Assembly (NCBI GenBank): GCA_026932425.1
Contig: JAIXKN010000065.1
Span: 1-64,000, forward strand
Length of the DNA: 64,000 bases
Direction: 5' to 3'
From: Burkholderiales bacterium
GTDB lineage: Bacteria; Pseudomonadota; Gammaproteobacteria; Burkholderiales; Burkholderiaceae_C
Positions 19,232-30,713 of this stretch are shown one piece after another (position 1 is the first letter of the stretch; each line of letters starts with the position of its first letter). Below the pieces are notes generated by a model that worked only from the letters and a program-made list of their open reading frames with translations, had not been told where the DNA came from and did not search any database. Made by a program: the position numbers and the translations under genes.

Positions 19232-20101
19232 TCAGCTGGCCGCGGCCGGCGCCGGCGCCGCGGCGTGCGCGCCGCCGTAGCCCTGCGTCGCGAAGGCCGG
19301 TGGCGGCGGGCTGCCGGCGGACACCGTCAGCACCTCGTAGCCGGTTTCGGTGACGAGCACGCTGTGCTCCCACTGCGCCGACAGCGAGCGGTCGCGCGTG
19401 ACGATGGTCCAGCCGTCGTAGGGGCGGCCGCCCTTGCGGTCTTCCTTGATCTCGCGCCGGCCGGCGTTGATCATCGGCTCGATCGTGAAGATCATCCCCG
19501 GCACCAGCTCCTCGAGCGTGCCCGGGCGGCCATAGTGAAGCACCTGCGGCTCCTCGTGGAAGCGCGCGCCGACGCCGTGGCCGCAGAACTCGCGCACGAC
19601 CGAATAGCCGTGGTGTTCGGCGAAGCTCTGGATCGCGTGGCCGATGTCGCCCAGGCGCGCACCGGGGCGCACCTTCACGATGCCCTTCCACATCGCCTCG
19701 AAGGTGATCTGGCACAGGCGGCGCGCGGCGATGCTCGCGTCGCCGATCACGAACATGCGGCTGTTGTCGCCATGCCAGCCGTCCTTGATGATCGTGACGT
19801 CGACGTTGAGGATGTCGCCGTTCTTCAGCGGCCGGTCGTCGGGGATGCCGTGGCAGACGACGTCGTTGAGCGAGGTGCACAGCGACGCCGGGTAGGCCGG
19901 ATAGCCCGGCGGCTGGTAGCCGAGCGTGGCCGGCACGCCGCCCTGCACGTTGACCATGTAGTCGTGCGCGAGGCGGTCGATCTCGCGCGTCGTGACGCCC
20001 GCGCGGATGTGCGGCGTGAGCATGTCCAGCACCTCGGACGCCAGGCGCCCGGCCACGCGCATCGCTTCGATTTCCGCGGCGTTCTTGATCGGAATGGCCA
20101 T
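19232..20101 (-). CDS. map: Methionine aminopeptidase, type I
   Basis: 289 residues. Removes the initiator Met from nascent proteins. The metal ligands are visible in [21 protein letters not shown] (two Asp), [13 protein letters not shown] (His), MIFTIEPM (Glu) and WEHSVLV (Glu). Compared with E. coli Map (264) it has an extra Ala/Pro-rich tail of about 25 residues ([15 protein letters not shown]). The ATG at 20101 gives the canonical [21 protein letters not shown] start. It diverges from purL with 70 bases between start codons. Confidence 0.96.
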   Translation of the reverse strand: MAIPIKNAAEIEAMRVAGRLASEVLDMLTPHIRAGVTTREIDRLAHDYMVNVQGGVPATLGYQPPGYPAYPASLCTSLNDVVCHGIPDDRPLKNGDILNVDVTIIKDGWHGDNSRMFVIGDASIAARRLCQITFEAMWKGIVKVRPGARLGDIGHAIQSFAEHHGYSVVREFCGHGVGARFHEEPQVLHYGRPGTLEELVPGMIFTIEPMINAGRREIKEDRKGGRPYDGWTIVTRDRSLSAQWEHSVLVTETGYEVLTVSAGSPPPPAFATQGYGGAHAAAPAPAAAS

Positions 20102-20171
20102 CGCGGGATTATTCCATCGCCCACCTAGAATCTCCGTTTCCCTCCACGTTTGCCCTTGCGGGCGGGTTGGC
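20102..20171. promoter_or_regulatory. Divergent map/purL promoter region
   Basis: This 70-base gap must hold promoters for both genes. On the plus strand TAGAAT (20126-20131), the hexamer that recurs at other likely promoters in this window, lies 40 bases before the purL ATG, but no good -35 is seen. On the minus strand only AT-rich ATTATTCC (20109-20116) stands out. No PurR-like palindrome is visible. Confidence 0.35.
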
Positions 20172-23100
20172 ATGCCCCCGACGAGTCTTCATCTGCTGCA
20201 CTTCGAGGGGGGCGATGCGCTTCCCGCGTTCCGCGCGCAGGCGCTGCTGGCGCGCCTGCAGGCTGCCTGCCCGCGCGTGGCGGCGGTGGCCGCGCGGCAC
20301 GTGCACTGGGCGGGCTTCGATGCGGCGCCGGCCGCAGCCGAGGTCGACAAGCTCGCCGCGCTGCTCGATTACGGACCGCGCTACGCGGGGCCGTCGACCG
20401 GCGAGTGCGTGCTCGTGATGCCGCGCCTGGGCACGGTCTCGCCCTGGGCGAGCAAGGCGACCGACATCGCGCGCAACTGCGGGCTGCCGGTGCGGCGCGT
20501 CGAGCGCGTCACCGAATACCGGCTCACGCTCGAGAAGCGGCTGCTCGGCGCGGCCAGGCCGCTGACGGACGAGGAGCGGCAGGCGCTGGCTGCACTGCTG
20601 CACGACCGCATGACCGAGAGCGTGGCCTTCGAGCGCGCGGCTGCGCGCGCGCTCTTCACGCCGCAGCCGGCGGCAGCGCTCGAACGCGTCGACGTGCTCG
20701 GCCGCGGCCGCGAGGCGCTCGTGCAGGCCAACGCCGACTGGGGCCTGGCGCTGGCCGACGACGAGATCGACTATCTGGTGGACGCCTTCGGCCGGCTCGG
20801 CCGCAACCCGAGCGACGTCGAGCTGATGATGTTCGCGCAGGCCAACAGCGAGCACTGCCGGCACAAGATCTTCAACGCGCGCTTCACGATCGACGGGCAG
20901 GCGCAGGAGCGCTCGATGTTCGAGATGATCCGCCACACCGAGCGCGTGAGCGGACAGCACACCGTCGTCGCCTACCACGACAACGCCGCGGTGATGGAAG
21001 GGCAGACGATCCGCCGCTGGCTGCCGCAGGGCTTCACGAACGCGCCCGCGTATGCCGCGCGCGAGGAGCTCGTGCACGTGCTGATGAAGGTCGAGACGCA
21101 CAACCACCCGACCGCGATCAGCCCCTTCCCGGGTGCCAGCACCGGCGCCGGCGGCGAGATCCGCGACGAGGGTGCGACCGGGCGCGGCGCGCAGCCCAAG
21201 GCCGGCCTCACCGGCTTCTCGGTCGGCCACCTGCACCTGCCGGGCACCGACGAGCCCTGGGAGCGCACGACCATCGGCCGGCCCGCGCACATCGCCAGCG
21301 CGCTGCAGATCATGACCGAGGGACCGCTGGGCGGTGCGGCCTTCAACAACGAGTTCGGGCGACCCAACCTCGGCGGCTACTTCCGCGTCTTCGAGCAGCC
21401 GGTGGCTGGCGTGATGCGCGGCTATCACAAGCCGATCATGATCGCCGGGGGCCTGGGCAGCATCAGCGCTTCGCAGACGAAGAAGCGGCCCTTCGGCGAG
21501 GGCACGCTGCTGGTGCAGCTCGGCGGCCCGGGCATGCGCATCGGCATGGGGGGCGGTGCCGCGAGTTCGATGGCCGCGGGCAGCAACACCGCGGCGCTGG
21601 ACTTCGACAGCGTGCAGCGCGGCAACCCGGAGATCCAGCGCCGCGCGCAGGAGGTCATCAAGCACTGCTGGAGCTTGGGGCGCGACAACCCGATCCTCGC
21701 GATCCACGACGTCGGCGCCGGGGGGCTGTCCAACGCCTTCCCGGAGCTGGTCGACGGTGCCGGCAAGGGTGCGATCTTCGACCTGCAGCGCGTGCCGCTC
21801 GAGGAAACGGGGCTTGCGCCGAAGGAGGTCTGGTGCAACGAGAGCCAGGAGCGCTACGTGCTGGCCCTCGACCCGAACCTGCTGCCGCTCTTCGAGCAGA
21901 TGTGCGCGCGCGAGCGCTGCCCGTTCGCGGTCGTCGGCGTGGCCACCGAGGCGACGCAGCTCGTCGTCGAGGATGGCCCCGAGCGCGAGGACGGCAGCCG
22001 TGTGCGAGTGATCGACATGCCGATGGAGGTGCTGCTCGGCAAGCCGCCGCGCATGCACCGCGAGGTGCAGCGCGTTCAGCGCCGCGAGGCGCCGCTCGAT
22101 CTCACCGACGTGGCGCTCGAGGAGGTGATGCTCTCCGTGCTGCGCCATCCGACGGTCGCCAGCAAGCGCTTCCTCGTGACCATCGGCGACCGCAGCGTCG
22201 GCGGCCTCTCGCACCGCGATCCGATGGTCGGCCCCTGGCAGGTGCCGGTGGCCGACGTCGCGGTGACGCTGGCCGACTTCGAGGGCTTCGCCGGCGAGGC
22301 GATGTGCATGGGCGAGCGCACGCCGCTGGCCGCACTCGACGCGCCGGCTTCGGGCCGGATGGCGGTGGGCGAGGCGATCACGAACCTGCTCGCCGCGCCG
22401 ATCGAGCTTGCGCGCGTCAAGCTCTCGTGCAACTGGATGGCCGCCTGCGGCGAGCCGGGCGAGGACGCCGCGCTCTACGACACGGTGCAGGCGGTGGCGA
22501 TGGAACTCTGCCCGGCGCTGGGCATCGGCGTTCCGGTGGGCAAGGATTCGCTCTCGATGCGCACGCGCTGGAGCGAGGACGGGCTACCGCGCCAGGTCAC
22601 CGCGCCGGTGTCGCTGATCGTCAGCGCCTTTGCGACACTCGATGACGTGCGCGGCACGCTGACGCCGCAGCTGCAGCCGGGCGACACGACGCTGATCCTC
22701 ATCGACCTCGGCGCCGGCAGGCGGCGCATGGGCGGCTCGATGCTCGCGCAGGTGCTGGGCCAGTTCGGCGACCAGGTGCCCGACCTCGACGACCCGGCGC
22801 GGCTCCTTGCGCTCGTCGCCGCGATCAATGAGCTGCGCGGGCAAGGGCGCATCCTCGCCTATCACGACCGCAGCGACGGCGGCCTCTGGGCCACCGTCTG
22901 CGAGATGGCCTTTGCCGGGCGCCGCGGCGTGAGCCTGAACGTCGACATCCTCGTCACCGAAGGCGACGGCATCAGCGACAGCCGCGCCGACCACGGCGAT
23001 TCGAAGAACTGGGCGACACAGGTCGGGCAGCGCCGCCAGCAGCACACGCTGGAGGCGCTCTTCAACGAGGAACTGGGTGTCGTGATCCAGGTCGAGAGCG

Positions 23101-24176
23101 CGCGCCGCGACGAGGTCTTCGCGCTGCTGCGCCGCCACGGTCTTTCGCGTGACGCGCACGTCATCGGCAAGACCAACGACCGCGGCGTGATCGAGGTCTG
23201 GCGCGACGCCAGGTGCCAGGCGAGCGCGCCGCTGTCGACGCTGCTGCAGGCCTGGGACGAGGTGAGCTGGCGCATCGCGCGCGAGCGCGATCACCCGGAG
23301 CTGGCCGACGCCGAGCACGCCGCGGTCGCCGCGAGCGACGACCCCGGGCTGCACCTGCACCTGAGCTTCGACCCGGCCGAGGACATCGCCGCGCCGATGA
23401 TCGCCAAGGGCGCGCGCCCGGCGGTTGCGATCCTGCGCGAGCAGGGCGTGAACTCGGCGGTCGAGATGAGCTGGGCGCTCGCGCGCGCGGGCTTCGACGC
23501 CTTTGATGTCCACATGACCGACCTGCAGGCCGGGCGCGCGCGGCTCGATGCCTTCCAGGCTGTTGTCGCCTGCGGCGGCTTCAGCTACGGCGACACGCTG
23601 GGCGCGGGCGAAGGCTGGGCGCGCTCGATCCTCTTCAACCCGCAGCTTGCCGAGGCCTTCGCGGCCTTCTTCAACCGCGACCAGACGCTGACCCTGGGCG
23701 TGTGCAACGGCTGCCAGATGCTGGCCGCGCTCTCGCCGTTGATCCCGGGCACGCAACACTGGCCGCGCTTCACGCGCAACCGCAGCCAGCAGTTCGAGGG
23801 CCGGCTCTCGCTGGTCGAGGTGCTGGACAGCCCGAGCCTCTTCTTCACCGGCATGGCCGGCAGCCGCATCCCCATCGTCGTCTCGCACGGCGAGGGCCTG
23901 GCCGACTTCTCGCAGCGCGGCGACGCCGCGAAGGTGCAGCGCGCGCTGCGTTTCGTCGACCACCATGGCCAGCCGACCGAGGCCTATCCCTTCAACCCCA
24001 ACGGCAGCCCCGGCGGCCTGACCGGCGTGACCACGGCCGACGGCCGGGTGACCGCGCTGATGCCGCACCCCGAACGCGTGCTGCGCAACGTCCAGATGAG
24101 CTGGAGCGGCGGCGACACCAGCGCCGACAGCCCCTGGCTGCGGATGTTCCGCAACGCCAGGCGGGCGTTGGGGTAG
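20172..24176 (+). CDS. purL: Phosphoribosylformylglycinamidine synthase, single-chain
   Basis: 1334 residues, the large one-chain PurL of proteobacteria. Makes FGAM from FGAR, glutamine and ATP in purine synthesis. The N-terminal PurS-like part is followed by two AIR-synthase-type halves ([34 protein letters not shown], and later [15 protein letters not shown]). A C-terminal glutaminase domain has catalytic Cys1178 in GVCNGCQML, with [16 protein letters not shown] before it and MPHPERV at the end. The ATG at 20172 gives [13 protein letters not shown]; the frame is open further upstream but overlaps map. Confidence 0.97.
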   Translation: MPPTSLHLLHFEGGDALPAFRAQALLARLQAACPRVAAVAARHVHWAGFDAAPAAAEVDKLAALLDYGPRYAGPSTGECVLVMPRLGTVSPWASKATDIARNCGLPVRRVERVTEYRLTLEKRLLGAARPLTDEERQALAALLHDRMTESVAFERAAARALFTPQPAAALERVDVLGRGREALVQANADWGLALADDEIDYLVDAFGRLGRNPSDVELMMFAQANSEHCRHKIFNARFTIDGQAQERSMFEMIRHTERVSGQHTVVAYHDNAAVMEGQTIRRWLPQGFTNAPAYAAREELVHVLMKVETHNHPTAISPFPGASTGAGGEIRDEGATGRGAQPKAGLTGFSVGHLHLPGTDEPWERTTIGRPAHIASALQIMTEGPLGGAAFNNEFGRPNLGGYFRVFEQPVAGVMRGYHKPIMIAGGLGSISASQTKKRPFGEGTLLVQLGGPGMRIGMGGGAASSMAAGSNTAALDFDSVQRGNPEIQRRAQEVIKHCWSLGRDNPILAIHDVGAGGLSNAFPELVDGAGKGAIFDLQRVPLEETGLAPKEVWCNESQERYVLALDPNLLPLFEQMCARERCPFAVVGVATEATQLVVEDGPEREDGSRVRVIDMPMEVLLGKPPRMHREVQRVQRREAPLDLTDVALEEVMLSVLRHPTVASKRFLVTIGDRSVGGLSHRDPMVGPWQVPVADVAVTLADFEGFAGEAMCMGERTPLAALDAPASGRMAVGEAITNLLAAPIELARVKLSCNWMAACGEPGEDAALYDTVQAVAMELCPALGIGVPVGKDSLSMRTRWSEDGLPRQVTAPVSLIVSAFATLDDVRGTLTPQLQPGDTTLILIDLGAGRRRMGGSMLAQVLGQFGDQVPDLDDPARLLALVAAINELRGQGRILAYHDRSDGGLWATVCEMAFAGRRGVSLNVDILVTEGDGISDSRADHGDSKNWATQVGQRRQQHTLEALFNEELGVVIQVESARRDEVFALLRRHGLSRDAHVIGKTNDRGVIEVWRDARCQASAPLSTLLQAWDEVSWRIARERDHPELADAEHAAVAASDDPGLHLHLSFDPAEDIAAPMIAKGARPAVAILREQGVNSAVEMSWALARAGFDAFDVHMTDLQAGRARLDAFQAVVACGGFSYGDTLGAGEGWARSILFNPQLAEAFAAFFNRDQTLTLGVCNGCQMLAALSPLIPGTQHWPRFTRNRSQQFEGRLSLVEVLDSPSLFFTGMAGSRIPIVVSHGEGLADFSQRGDAAKVQRALRFVDHHGQPTEAYPFNPNGSPGGLTGVTTADGRVTALMPHPERVLRNVQMSWSGGDTSADSPWLRMFRNARRALG

Positions 24177-24182
24177 AGGCGG

Positions 24183-24468
24183 ATGCGTGCCGACCGAGGC
24201 CCCGCTGCGCGCCCTTCGCTGAAGGAGTTGCTGCTCGCGGACGAGGCGCGGGCAGATCTGCTGGTGCGCGACCGTGGATCGCGCCCGGAGCGCGGTGATG
24301 ATCGGCGAGGTCCGGACCTGCGTTGCGAAGATCCGAAAAACGGACCCTGGGAAGGCTGCACAGACCGGGGCTCGACTCGCGTCGCTGGCCACAGCGGCGA
24401 AGGTGCTGCCGATGGATGTCGCGGCCTTCAAGGCGTTCGGCGTGAAAACGTTTGACCCGCGCTCATGA
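24183..24468 (+). pseudogene. Possible decayed toxin-antitoxin remnant
   Basis: This 352-base gap between purL and atuA holds two short overlapping rightward frames. The first (from 24183) begins RPSLKELLLADEARADLLV, which resembles the tail of some short antitoxins. The second (24274-24468) reads KIRKTDPGKAAQ and later VLPMDVAAFKAFGVKTFDPRS, vaguely like separated parts of a VapC/PIN protein (the ELRK-GKA segment and the VLP-D-AVA segment) with the middle and the first acidic motif missing. I read it as debris of a transferred TA pair, but the resemblance is weak and the frames could be chance. No other gene is visible here. Confidence 0.25.
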
Positions 24469-24528
24469 GCGGCAGCGCCAGGGCACCCTGATCCGGTGCT
24501 GTGCCGCTGCGCATGGGAGGGTGGGGTG

Positions 24529-26357
24529 TTACATCCAATCCTCGGGAACGCGCACCGGCATCGCCAGCAGGACTTGCGCCATGCCCTTGCCGAGCGCGTC
24601 GTTGCGCAGCGAGGCCATGCCGCCGCCGGCCAGGGCCTGTTCGCAGACGAAGTTGAAGGCGTGGATGCCGGGGACCTCGTAGCGCGTGACCTTGCCCTGC
24701 ACCAGGTGCGCGAGCCAGTCCTTCACGCGCGCCTCGGTGAGCTGTTCGCCAAGCCACGTCAGCCACTCGGGGCGGCGAGCGATGACGCCGATGTTCGACG
24801 TATCGCCCTTGTCGCCCGACCGCGCCCAGGCCAGCCGGATCAGCGGAACCTCGACCATCGGCCCGCTCACCGCAGCAGAGCCTGCCGGCCCCGTGCCTTT
24901 CGCCGCTGACGGCCCGGGTTCTGCCCGCGCCTGGCGCGAAGCCTGCGAAACCGAGGTCGCGGGGGGAGGCGGCAGCGGCACCGGTTCGCCGTCCAGCGTC
25001 ACCACCGGCGTCACGCGTGCCTTGTCGAGCAGGAAGGCGTACTGGCGGATCAGCGGCGAGACGGTCGCGCGACCGCCGGCGCCGGTGGTGCCGGGTGCCC
25101 AGGAGGTTGCGGCCGGCGCGACCTCGCGCGCCAGCAGCTCCAGCGCGGCCTTCTCGCGGTGGTGGGCGCCAAGGCGCAGCACGGCCTCGCGCAGCTGCGC
25201 CGCTGCCGGCTGCGCGTGCGGGCCATAGGGCGTCTCCGAGCCCAGCACCTCGATGCGCGTTGCACTGAAGGGCGGCAGGCCCTGCTGCGCGAGCAGCTCG
25301 CCGACGCGCTCGAGGATCGCCTCGCCGCTGCGCTGCGCCTTGGCCACCGCGTCGAAGCCGACGATCGTCAGCTGCGCCGAGGTCTTGTAGCCGTCGAGAT
25401 AGGTTGCGCTGACCTTGTAGCGGTCGCTCGGCGCAAGGCCGCGCGCGCCCTGCACGCGCACGCGCCCGGGTCCGTCCTGCGTGATCGTGACCTGCGTGAA
25501 GTCGCACGCCACGTCGGGCAACAGGTAGCGCGCCGGGTCGTGGATCTCGTAGAGGAGCTGCTCGGCCACGCACTGCGGCGCGATCAGACCGCCGGTGCCC
25601 GCCGGCTTGGTGACGCTGAAGCTGCCGTCGGCTTCGCACTCGACGATCGGGTAGCCGATGTGCGCCCAGTCGGGAACGTCCTGCCAGTCGGTGTGCAGGC
25701 CGCCGGTGGCCTGGCAGCCGCACTCGATGATGTGGCCCGCGAGGCTGCCACCGGCCAGCCGGTCGTGGTCGTCCGGCGACCAGCCGAACTCGTGCATCAG
25801 GATGCCCAGTGTCACCGCCGAATCGACACAGCGGCCGGTGATGACGATCTGCGCGCCGGCATCCAGCGCCGCCTTGATCGGCAGCGCACCGAGGTAGGCG
25901 TTCGCCGTGATCACCTTGCTCGGCAGCGGCGCGCCGCTCTGCAGCTCGGCGACGGGCGGCTGCTGGCCGCGCAGCTCGGGGATCAGCGGCAGCACATCGT
26001 CGCCGCTGACGGTGGCGATCTTCACCTCGACACCCAGCTCGTGCGCCAGCGCGCGCAGCGCGTCGGCGCAGCCCTCGGGGTTGACGCCGCCCGCGTTGCT
26101 GACGACGCGGATGCCCCGCGCCACCACTTCCTCGAGCACCGACCTCATCGCGACCGTCACGAAATCGGTCGCGTAGCCGAGTTCGGGTTTCTTCATCCGC
26201 GCCGCGGCGAGGATCGACATCGTCAGCTCGGCGAGGTAGTCGAAGGCGAGGTAGTCGACCTGGCCACTGGCCACGAGTTGCGGTGCGGCGACACTGGAGT
26301 CGCCCCAGAAGCCGCTCGCGCCGCCGATGCGGACCGTCTTCGCCGCCGCGGGCGCGC

Positions 26358-26361
<4 letters not shown>
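24529..26361 (-). CDS. atuA: AtuA-type acyclic terpene utilisation protein (DUF1446 plus AtuA C-terminal domain)
   Basis: 610 residues. The N-terminal DUF1446 domain shows IGGASGFWGDS, YLAFDYLAELTMSIL, SNAGGVNPEGCA and ITGRCVDSAVTLG. A Pro/Ala-rich linker (about 460-500) leads to the small AtuA C-terminal domain with RSGDKGDTSNIGVIAR. AtuA is essential for citronellol/geraniol growth in Pseudomonas; its chemical step is unproven. GTG start at 26361 overlaps the hydratase stop (GTGA). The large open frame to 27084 continues antisense-like into the hydratase gene and is rejected. It is the last gene of the nine-gene operon. Confidence 0.88.
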
Positions 26362-27140
<779 letters not shown>

Positions 27141-27163
27141 CGTCGCTTCCGCTTGCTCGGTCC

Positions 27164-27853
27164 TCACGCGGGCCTGCCGCCAGGCAGCGGCATGCCCAGC
27201 ACCTCGTCGATCGCCAGGCCCTGGCGCCGGATCGCGTCCTTCTGCGCCTGCTGCGCGCGCGCGAGGCCTTCGCGTGCGCTCAGGCGCTGCCAGTACGCGG
27301 CCACCGCAGGGCCGTACTGCGCGTCGAGCTGCAGCAGGGTGCCGAGCATCAGCGCGTAGCCCACCGAGACGTCGGCGACGGTGAAGCGCCCTGCGCACAG
27401 GAACTCGCGCCCATCGGCGAGGGCGGCTTCGACCGCGCGCAGCCGCGCGAGGAACCACTGCGCATAGTCCTGCGCCACCTGCGGCTGGCGTCGCTCCCTG
27501 GGTTCGAAGCGCGAGTAACGCAGCACCAGCGTCTGCGGGAAGGTGAGCGTCGCCTCGCCGAAGTGTGTCCAGTTTAGGAACGCGCCGTAGTCCGCCTCGT
27601 CCACGCCGACCGCGAGCGGGCTCGGCCCGTGGCGCGTGGCCAGGTAGTGGCAGATCGCCGCCGACTCGGTCATCCGCGTCGCGCCGTCGAGCAGCAGCGG
27701 GACGGTGCCGAGCGCGTTGAGCTGCTTGTACTCGGGCGCGGCCGCCCGCGGCGGGAACGGCAGCAGCGTGAGCTCGTAGGGCAGCCGCATCTCCTCGAGC
27801 GTCCACAGCGGGCGAAAGGAGCGTGCGTTGATGCAGTGGTAGAGGTGGATCAC
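27164..27853 (-). CDS. Glutathione S-transferase family protein
   Basis: 229 residues with GTG start. The thioredoxin-fold N-terminal domain has INARSFRPLWTLEEM (the Ser in place of Tyr, as in many bacterial beta/theta classes), TVPLLLDGATRMTESAAICHYLA (cis-Pro and the glutathione-binding ES pair). The all-helical C-terminal domain contains FTVADVSVGYAL with the N-capping Asp. Embedded between the acyl-CoA ligase (7-base gap upstream) and the hydratase (23-base gap). A thiol transfer or isomerisation step, or detoxification of enals, is possible; it has no counterpart in the Pseudomonas atu cluster as I know it. Confidence 0.87.
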   Translation of the reverse strand: MIHLYHCINARSFRPLWTLEEMRLPYELTLLPFPPRAAAPEYKQLNALGTVPLLLDGATRMTESAAICHYLATRHGPSPLAVGVDEADYGAFLNWTHFGEATLTFPQTLVLRYSRFEPRERRQPQVAQDYAQWFLARLRAVEAALADGREFLCAGRFTVADVSVGYALMLGTLLQLDAQYGPAVAAYWQRLSAREGLARAQQAQKDAIRRQGLAIDEVLGMPLPGGRPA

Positions 27854-27860
27854 GCGAGCC

Positions 27861-29450
27861 TCACGCGCCGAAGACCTGGCGGGCGAGATCGGCGAACTGC
27901 TGGCGCAGCCGGTGCTTCTGCACCTTGCCGGTCGAGGTCGCGGGCAGCTGGTCGACGAACTGCACGAGCTTGGGCACCTCGAAGTCGCCCAGGTGCGCGC
28001 GGCAGTGCGCGAGCACGCTGACCTCGTCGAGCTCGGCGCCGGGCTTCTTGACGACGAAGGCGCACACCGCCTCGGTCCAGTGCGGGTGCGGCATGCCGAT
28101 CACGCCCGCCATCGCGACGCCCGGGTGCGAGAGCAGCACCGCCTCGACCTTGACGCTGGCGACGTTCTCGCCGCCGGTCTTGATCATGTCCTTCTTGCGG
28201 TCGAGGAACATCATCTGCCCGCCCGGCCCCCACATGCCGAGGTCGCCGGTGTGGTGCCAGCCGTGCTTCTGCGCGGCGGCGGTGGCCGCGGGATCCTTGA
28301 AGTAGCCGAGCATCGCGTTGGCGCCGCGGTGCACGATCTCGCCGGGCTGGCCCTCGCCCAGCAAGTTGCCCTCGTCGTCCATCACCGCGGTCTCGTTGTG
28401 CGGCAGCGAGACGCCCCAGTAGTTGGCGTCCAGCCCCGGGTGCTCCAGCGGGCGGAAGGTCATCGTGCCGGGATACATCTCGGTCTGGCCGGTGGCCAGT
28501 TGCACGTTGCTCGACATGCGCTCGGCGATCTGCGGGATCAGGGGCTTGGGGATCGGCGCCATCGCGTAGATGCACAGGCGCATGTGATCGTCGCAGCGGA
28601 AGGCCGGATCGGCCAGCAGCGCGCCGTACATCATCGGCAAGCCGGTGAAGGCGGTGTACTTCTCCTTGCGGATCGACGCGCGCACCTCGTCGGGCACGAA
28701 GCCGCGCAACAGCACCGCGCAGGCACCGGCCGCATGCACGGTGGCCACGAGGGCGTGCTGGGCGCAATGAAAGAGCGGCAGCACGCCCGAGAACACGTCG
28801 CGCTCGGTGATCTCGAAGCCCGCCATGTTGCCCATCACCGCGGCCGCCACCGAGGCGTGCGAATGCACCGCGCCCTTGGGATGGCCGGTGGTGCCACTCG
28901 TGTACATGATCAGCGCAGCCGCGTTGCCGTCGATCCCGATGTCTGGCAGTTCGGCGCTCTGGCCCTCTTCGGCCTGCGCCAGCGTCGTCGCGCCGGCGAT
29001 CGCGCTGCCTGCCTGGCCTGTCATCGTCACGATCAGCGGCACGCCGAGCGCGGCCAGCATCCCGGCGATGCCCGGCGCGGCGTGGAAGGCCTCGTCGACG
29101 ACGACCGCCGAGACCTCGGCGTGGCGCAGGATGTAGTCGATCGACGCGACGTCGAGCCGGATGTTGACTGGCACCCAGACGTTGCCCGACTTGTGGATGC
29201 CGTTGTAGGCCACCGCCATGTCGGCCGAATTCGCGCACAGCATGCCGATCTGCCGTCCGCTGCCGACCGCGCCGATCAGGTGGTGCGCGAAGCGCGAGCT
29301 GCGCGCATCGAACTCGCGGTAGGACAGGCGCGTGTCGCCGTCGACCACCGCGATGCGCTCGGGGAACCTGAGCGCGCTGCGGTGCACGAAGTCGCCGAGG
29401 GCGACGCGGCGGATGCGGCGCAGCGCGTCGGTGTCGGGCATCTCGATCAT
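27861..29450 (-). CDS. AMP-forming acyl-CoA ligase (AtuH-like)
   Basis: 529 residues. ATP-dependent activation of a carboxylic acid to its CoA thioester. The phosphate loop YTSGTTGHPKGA, adenine-site segment ATGQTEMYPG, hinge HHTGDLGMWG, DRKKDMIKTGGENV and the catalytic Lys in STGKVQKHRLR are all present. ATG 29450 has AAGGAGA seven bases upstream, which decides it over an upstream start at 29525. Repeated CTCGTCT runs lie just upstream (29453-29490). In the pathway it would load the branched-chain acid (for example citronellate) for the dehydrogenases. Confidence 0.92.
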   Translation of the reverse strand: MIEMPDTDALRRIRRVALGDFVHRSALRFPERIAVVDGDTRLSYREFDARSSRFAHHLIGAVGSGRQIGMLCANSADMAVAYNGIHKSGNVWVPVNIRLDVASIDYILRHAEVSAVVVDEAFHAAPGIAGMLAALGVPLIVTMTGQAGSAIAGATTLAQAEEGQSAELPDIGIDGNAAALIMYTSGTTGHPKGAVHSHASVAAAVMGNMAGFEITERDVFSGVLPLFHCAQHALVATVHAAGACAVLLRGFVPDEVRASIRKEKYTAFTGLPMMYGALLADPAFRCDDHMRLCIYAMAPIPKPLIPQIAERMSSNVQLATGQTEMYPGTMTFRPLEHPGLDANYWGVSLPHNETAVMDDEGNLLGEGQPGEIVHRGANAMLGYFKDPAATAAAQKHGWHHTGDLGMWGPGGQMMFLDRKKDMIKTGGENVASVKVEAVLLSHPGVAMAGVIGMPHPHWTEAVCAFVVKKPGAELDEVSVLAHCRAHLGDFEVPKLVQFVDQLPATSTGKVQKHRLRQQFADLARQVFGA

Positions 29451-29549
29451 GGTCTCGTCTCCTTGTCTCGTCTCGTGTGGCCTCGTCTCAACTCGCGCGG
29501 GGCGCGACTGAGTCATTGGGGGCATCGGGTCATCGGTGCATCGGGTGCG

Positions 29550-30713
29550 CTACAGGATGCCCCACTGGCGCGCGGCCAGTTCCTTCATGATTTCCTCGGT
29601 GCCGCCGCCGATCGTGACCACCTTCACCTCGCGGTAGATGCGCTCGCACACCGTGCCGCGCATGTAGCCCATGCCGCCGAGGATCTGCACGCCGGCGTCG
29701 GCGCAGAACTGCAGGGTCTGCGTGGCCTGGTTCTTGAGCGTGCAGACCTCGGCGACCCAGTCGGGCGAGGCCTCGCCCTCGTCGGCGCGCGCGGCCAGGT
29801 CCTCGAGCCAGGCGGCGCTGGCGCAGATGCGCTGGCGCATGTCGACCAGCTTGTGCCGGATGACCTGGTGCTCAACCAGCGGCTGACCGAAGGTCCTGCG
29901 CTGCTGCGCCCAGGCCAGCGCCTCGTCGAAGCAGGCTTCGGCGTAGCCGATCGCGCCCGCGGCCAGGCCCAGGCGCTCGCCGTTGAAGTTGGCCATGATC
30001 GCCTTGAAGCCCTGGCCTTCCTCGCCCAGCAGGTAGCGCGCCGGCACGCGCACGCCCTCGAAGCGCAGCTGCGCAGTGTCGGAGCAGAGCCAGCCCATCT
30101 TGTCCAGGCGCGTGCGCGAGAGCCCCTGGCTGTCGCCCGGCACCAGCAGCAGGCTGATGCCCGAGGCGCCCCTGCTCTCGCCGGTCCGCACCGCGAGCGT
30201 GATCCAGTCGGCGCGCATGCCCGAGGTGATGAAGATCTTCTCGCCGTCGACGACGTACTCGTCGCCCTCGCGGCGCGCGGTGGTTCGCAGCGCCGCGACG
30301 TCCGAACCGCCGCCGGGTTCGGTGATCGCCAGCGCGGAGATCCGCTCGCCGGCAAGCACCGCGGGCACCACCTCGCGGCGCACGTCCTCGCGCGCGAGGT
30401 GCAGCACCGGCGGCAGCCCGATGCTGTGCGAGAAGAGGCTGGCCTGCACGCCGCCCGAGGCGCCGTGCCGGCACAGCGCGCGCCACATGGCCAGACGCAG
30501 CACGTGCGGTGCCGGGGTGCCTCCGTAGGCCTCGGGGTAGCCCAGGCCCAGCAGGCCAAGCTCGGCCGCGCGGCGATAGAGCGCGCGCGGAAATTCGCCG
30601 GCCGCGTCCCACGCGGTGACATGTGGTGCGATCTCGGCGCGCGCAAAGCGCGTCACCGTGTCCACGAGCGCGCTGCGTGCCGCGCGCAGTTCGTCGCGAT
30701 CGAGTTCAGGCAT
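29550..30713 (-). CDS. Acyl-CoA dehydrogenase, isovaleryl/citronellyl-type
   Basis: 387 residues, FAD-dependent. ITEPGGGSDVAALRT and the flavin segment WITLAVRTG are typical. The catalytic base found in straight-chain enzymes at the YEG-T motif is missing (GGGTEE here); instead a Glu sits in NGERLGLAAG (Glu246), the position used by isovaleryl-CoA dehydrogenase. That favours a beta-methyl-branched substrate. Starts 8 bases inside the carboxylase alpha-subunit gene, so translation is coupled. It is the second dehydrogenase of the operon and could act on a different chain length. Confidence 0.9.
   Translation of the reverse strand: MPELDRDELRAARSALVDTVTRFARAEIAPHVTAWDAAGEFPRALYRRAAELGLLGLGYPEAYGGTPAPHVLRLAMWRALCRHGASGGVQASLFSHSIGLPPVLHLAREDVRREVVPAVLAGERISALAITEPGGGSDVAALRTTARREGDEYVVDGEKIFITSGMRADWITLAVRTGESRGASGISLLLVPGDSQGLSRTRLDKMGWLCSDTAQLRFEGVRVPARYLLGEEGQGFKAIMANFNGERLGLAAGAIGYAEACFDEALAWAQQRRTFGQPLVEHQVIRHKLVDMRQRICASAAWLEDLAARADEGEASPDWVAEVCTLKNQATQTLQFCADAGVQILGGMGYMRGTVCERIYREVKVVTIGGGTEEIMKELAARQWGIL

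Noticed and set aside
15399..19280. A 1293-codon rightward open frame opposite mnmH and glnD
   Set aside because: It is the antisense shadow of two well-recognised genes in very GC-rich DNA; the translation is Arg/Ala/His-rich with no family motifs.
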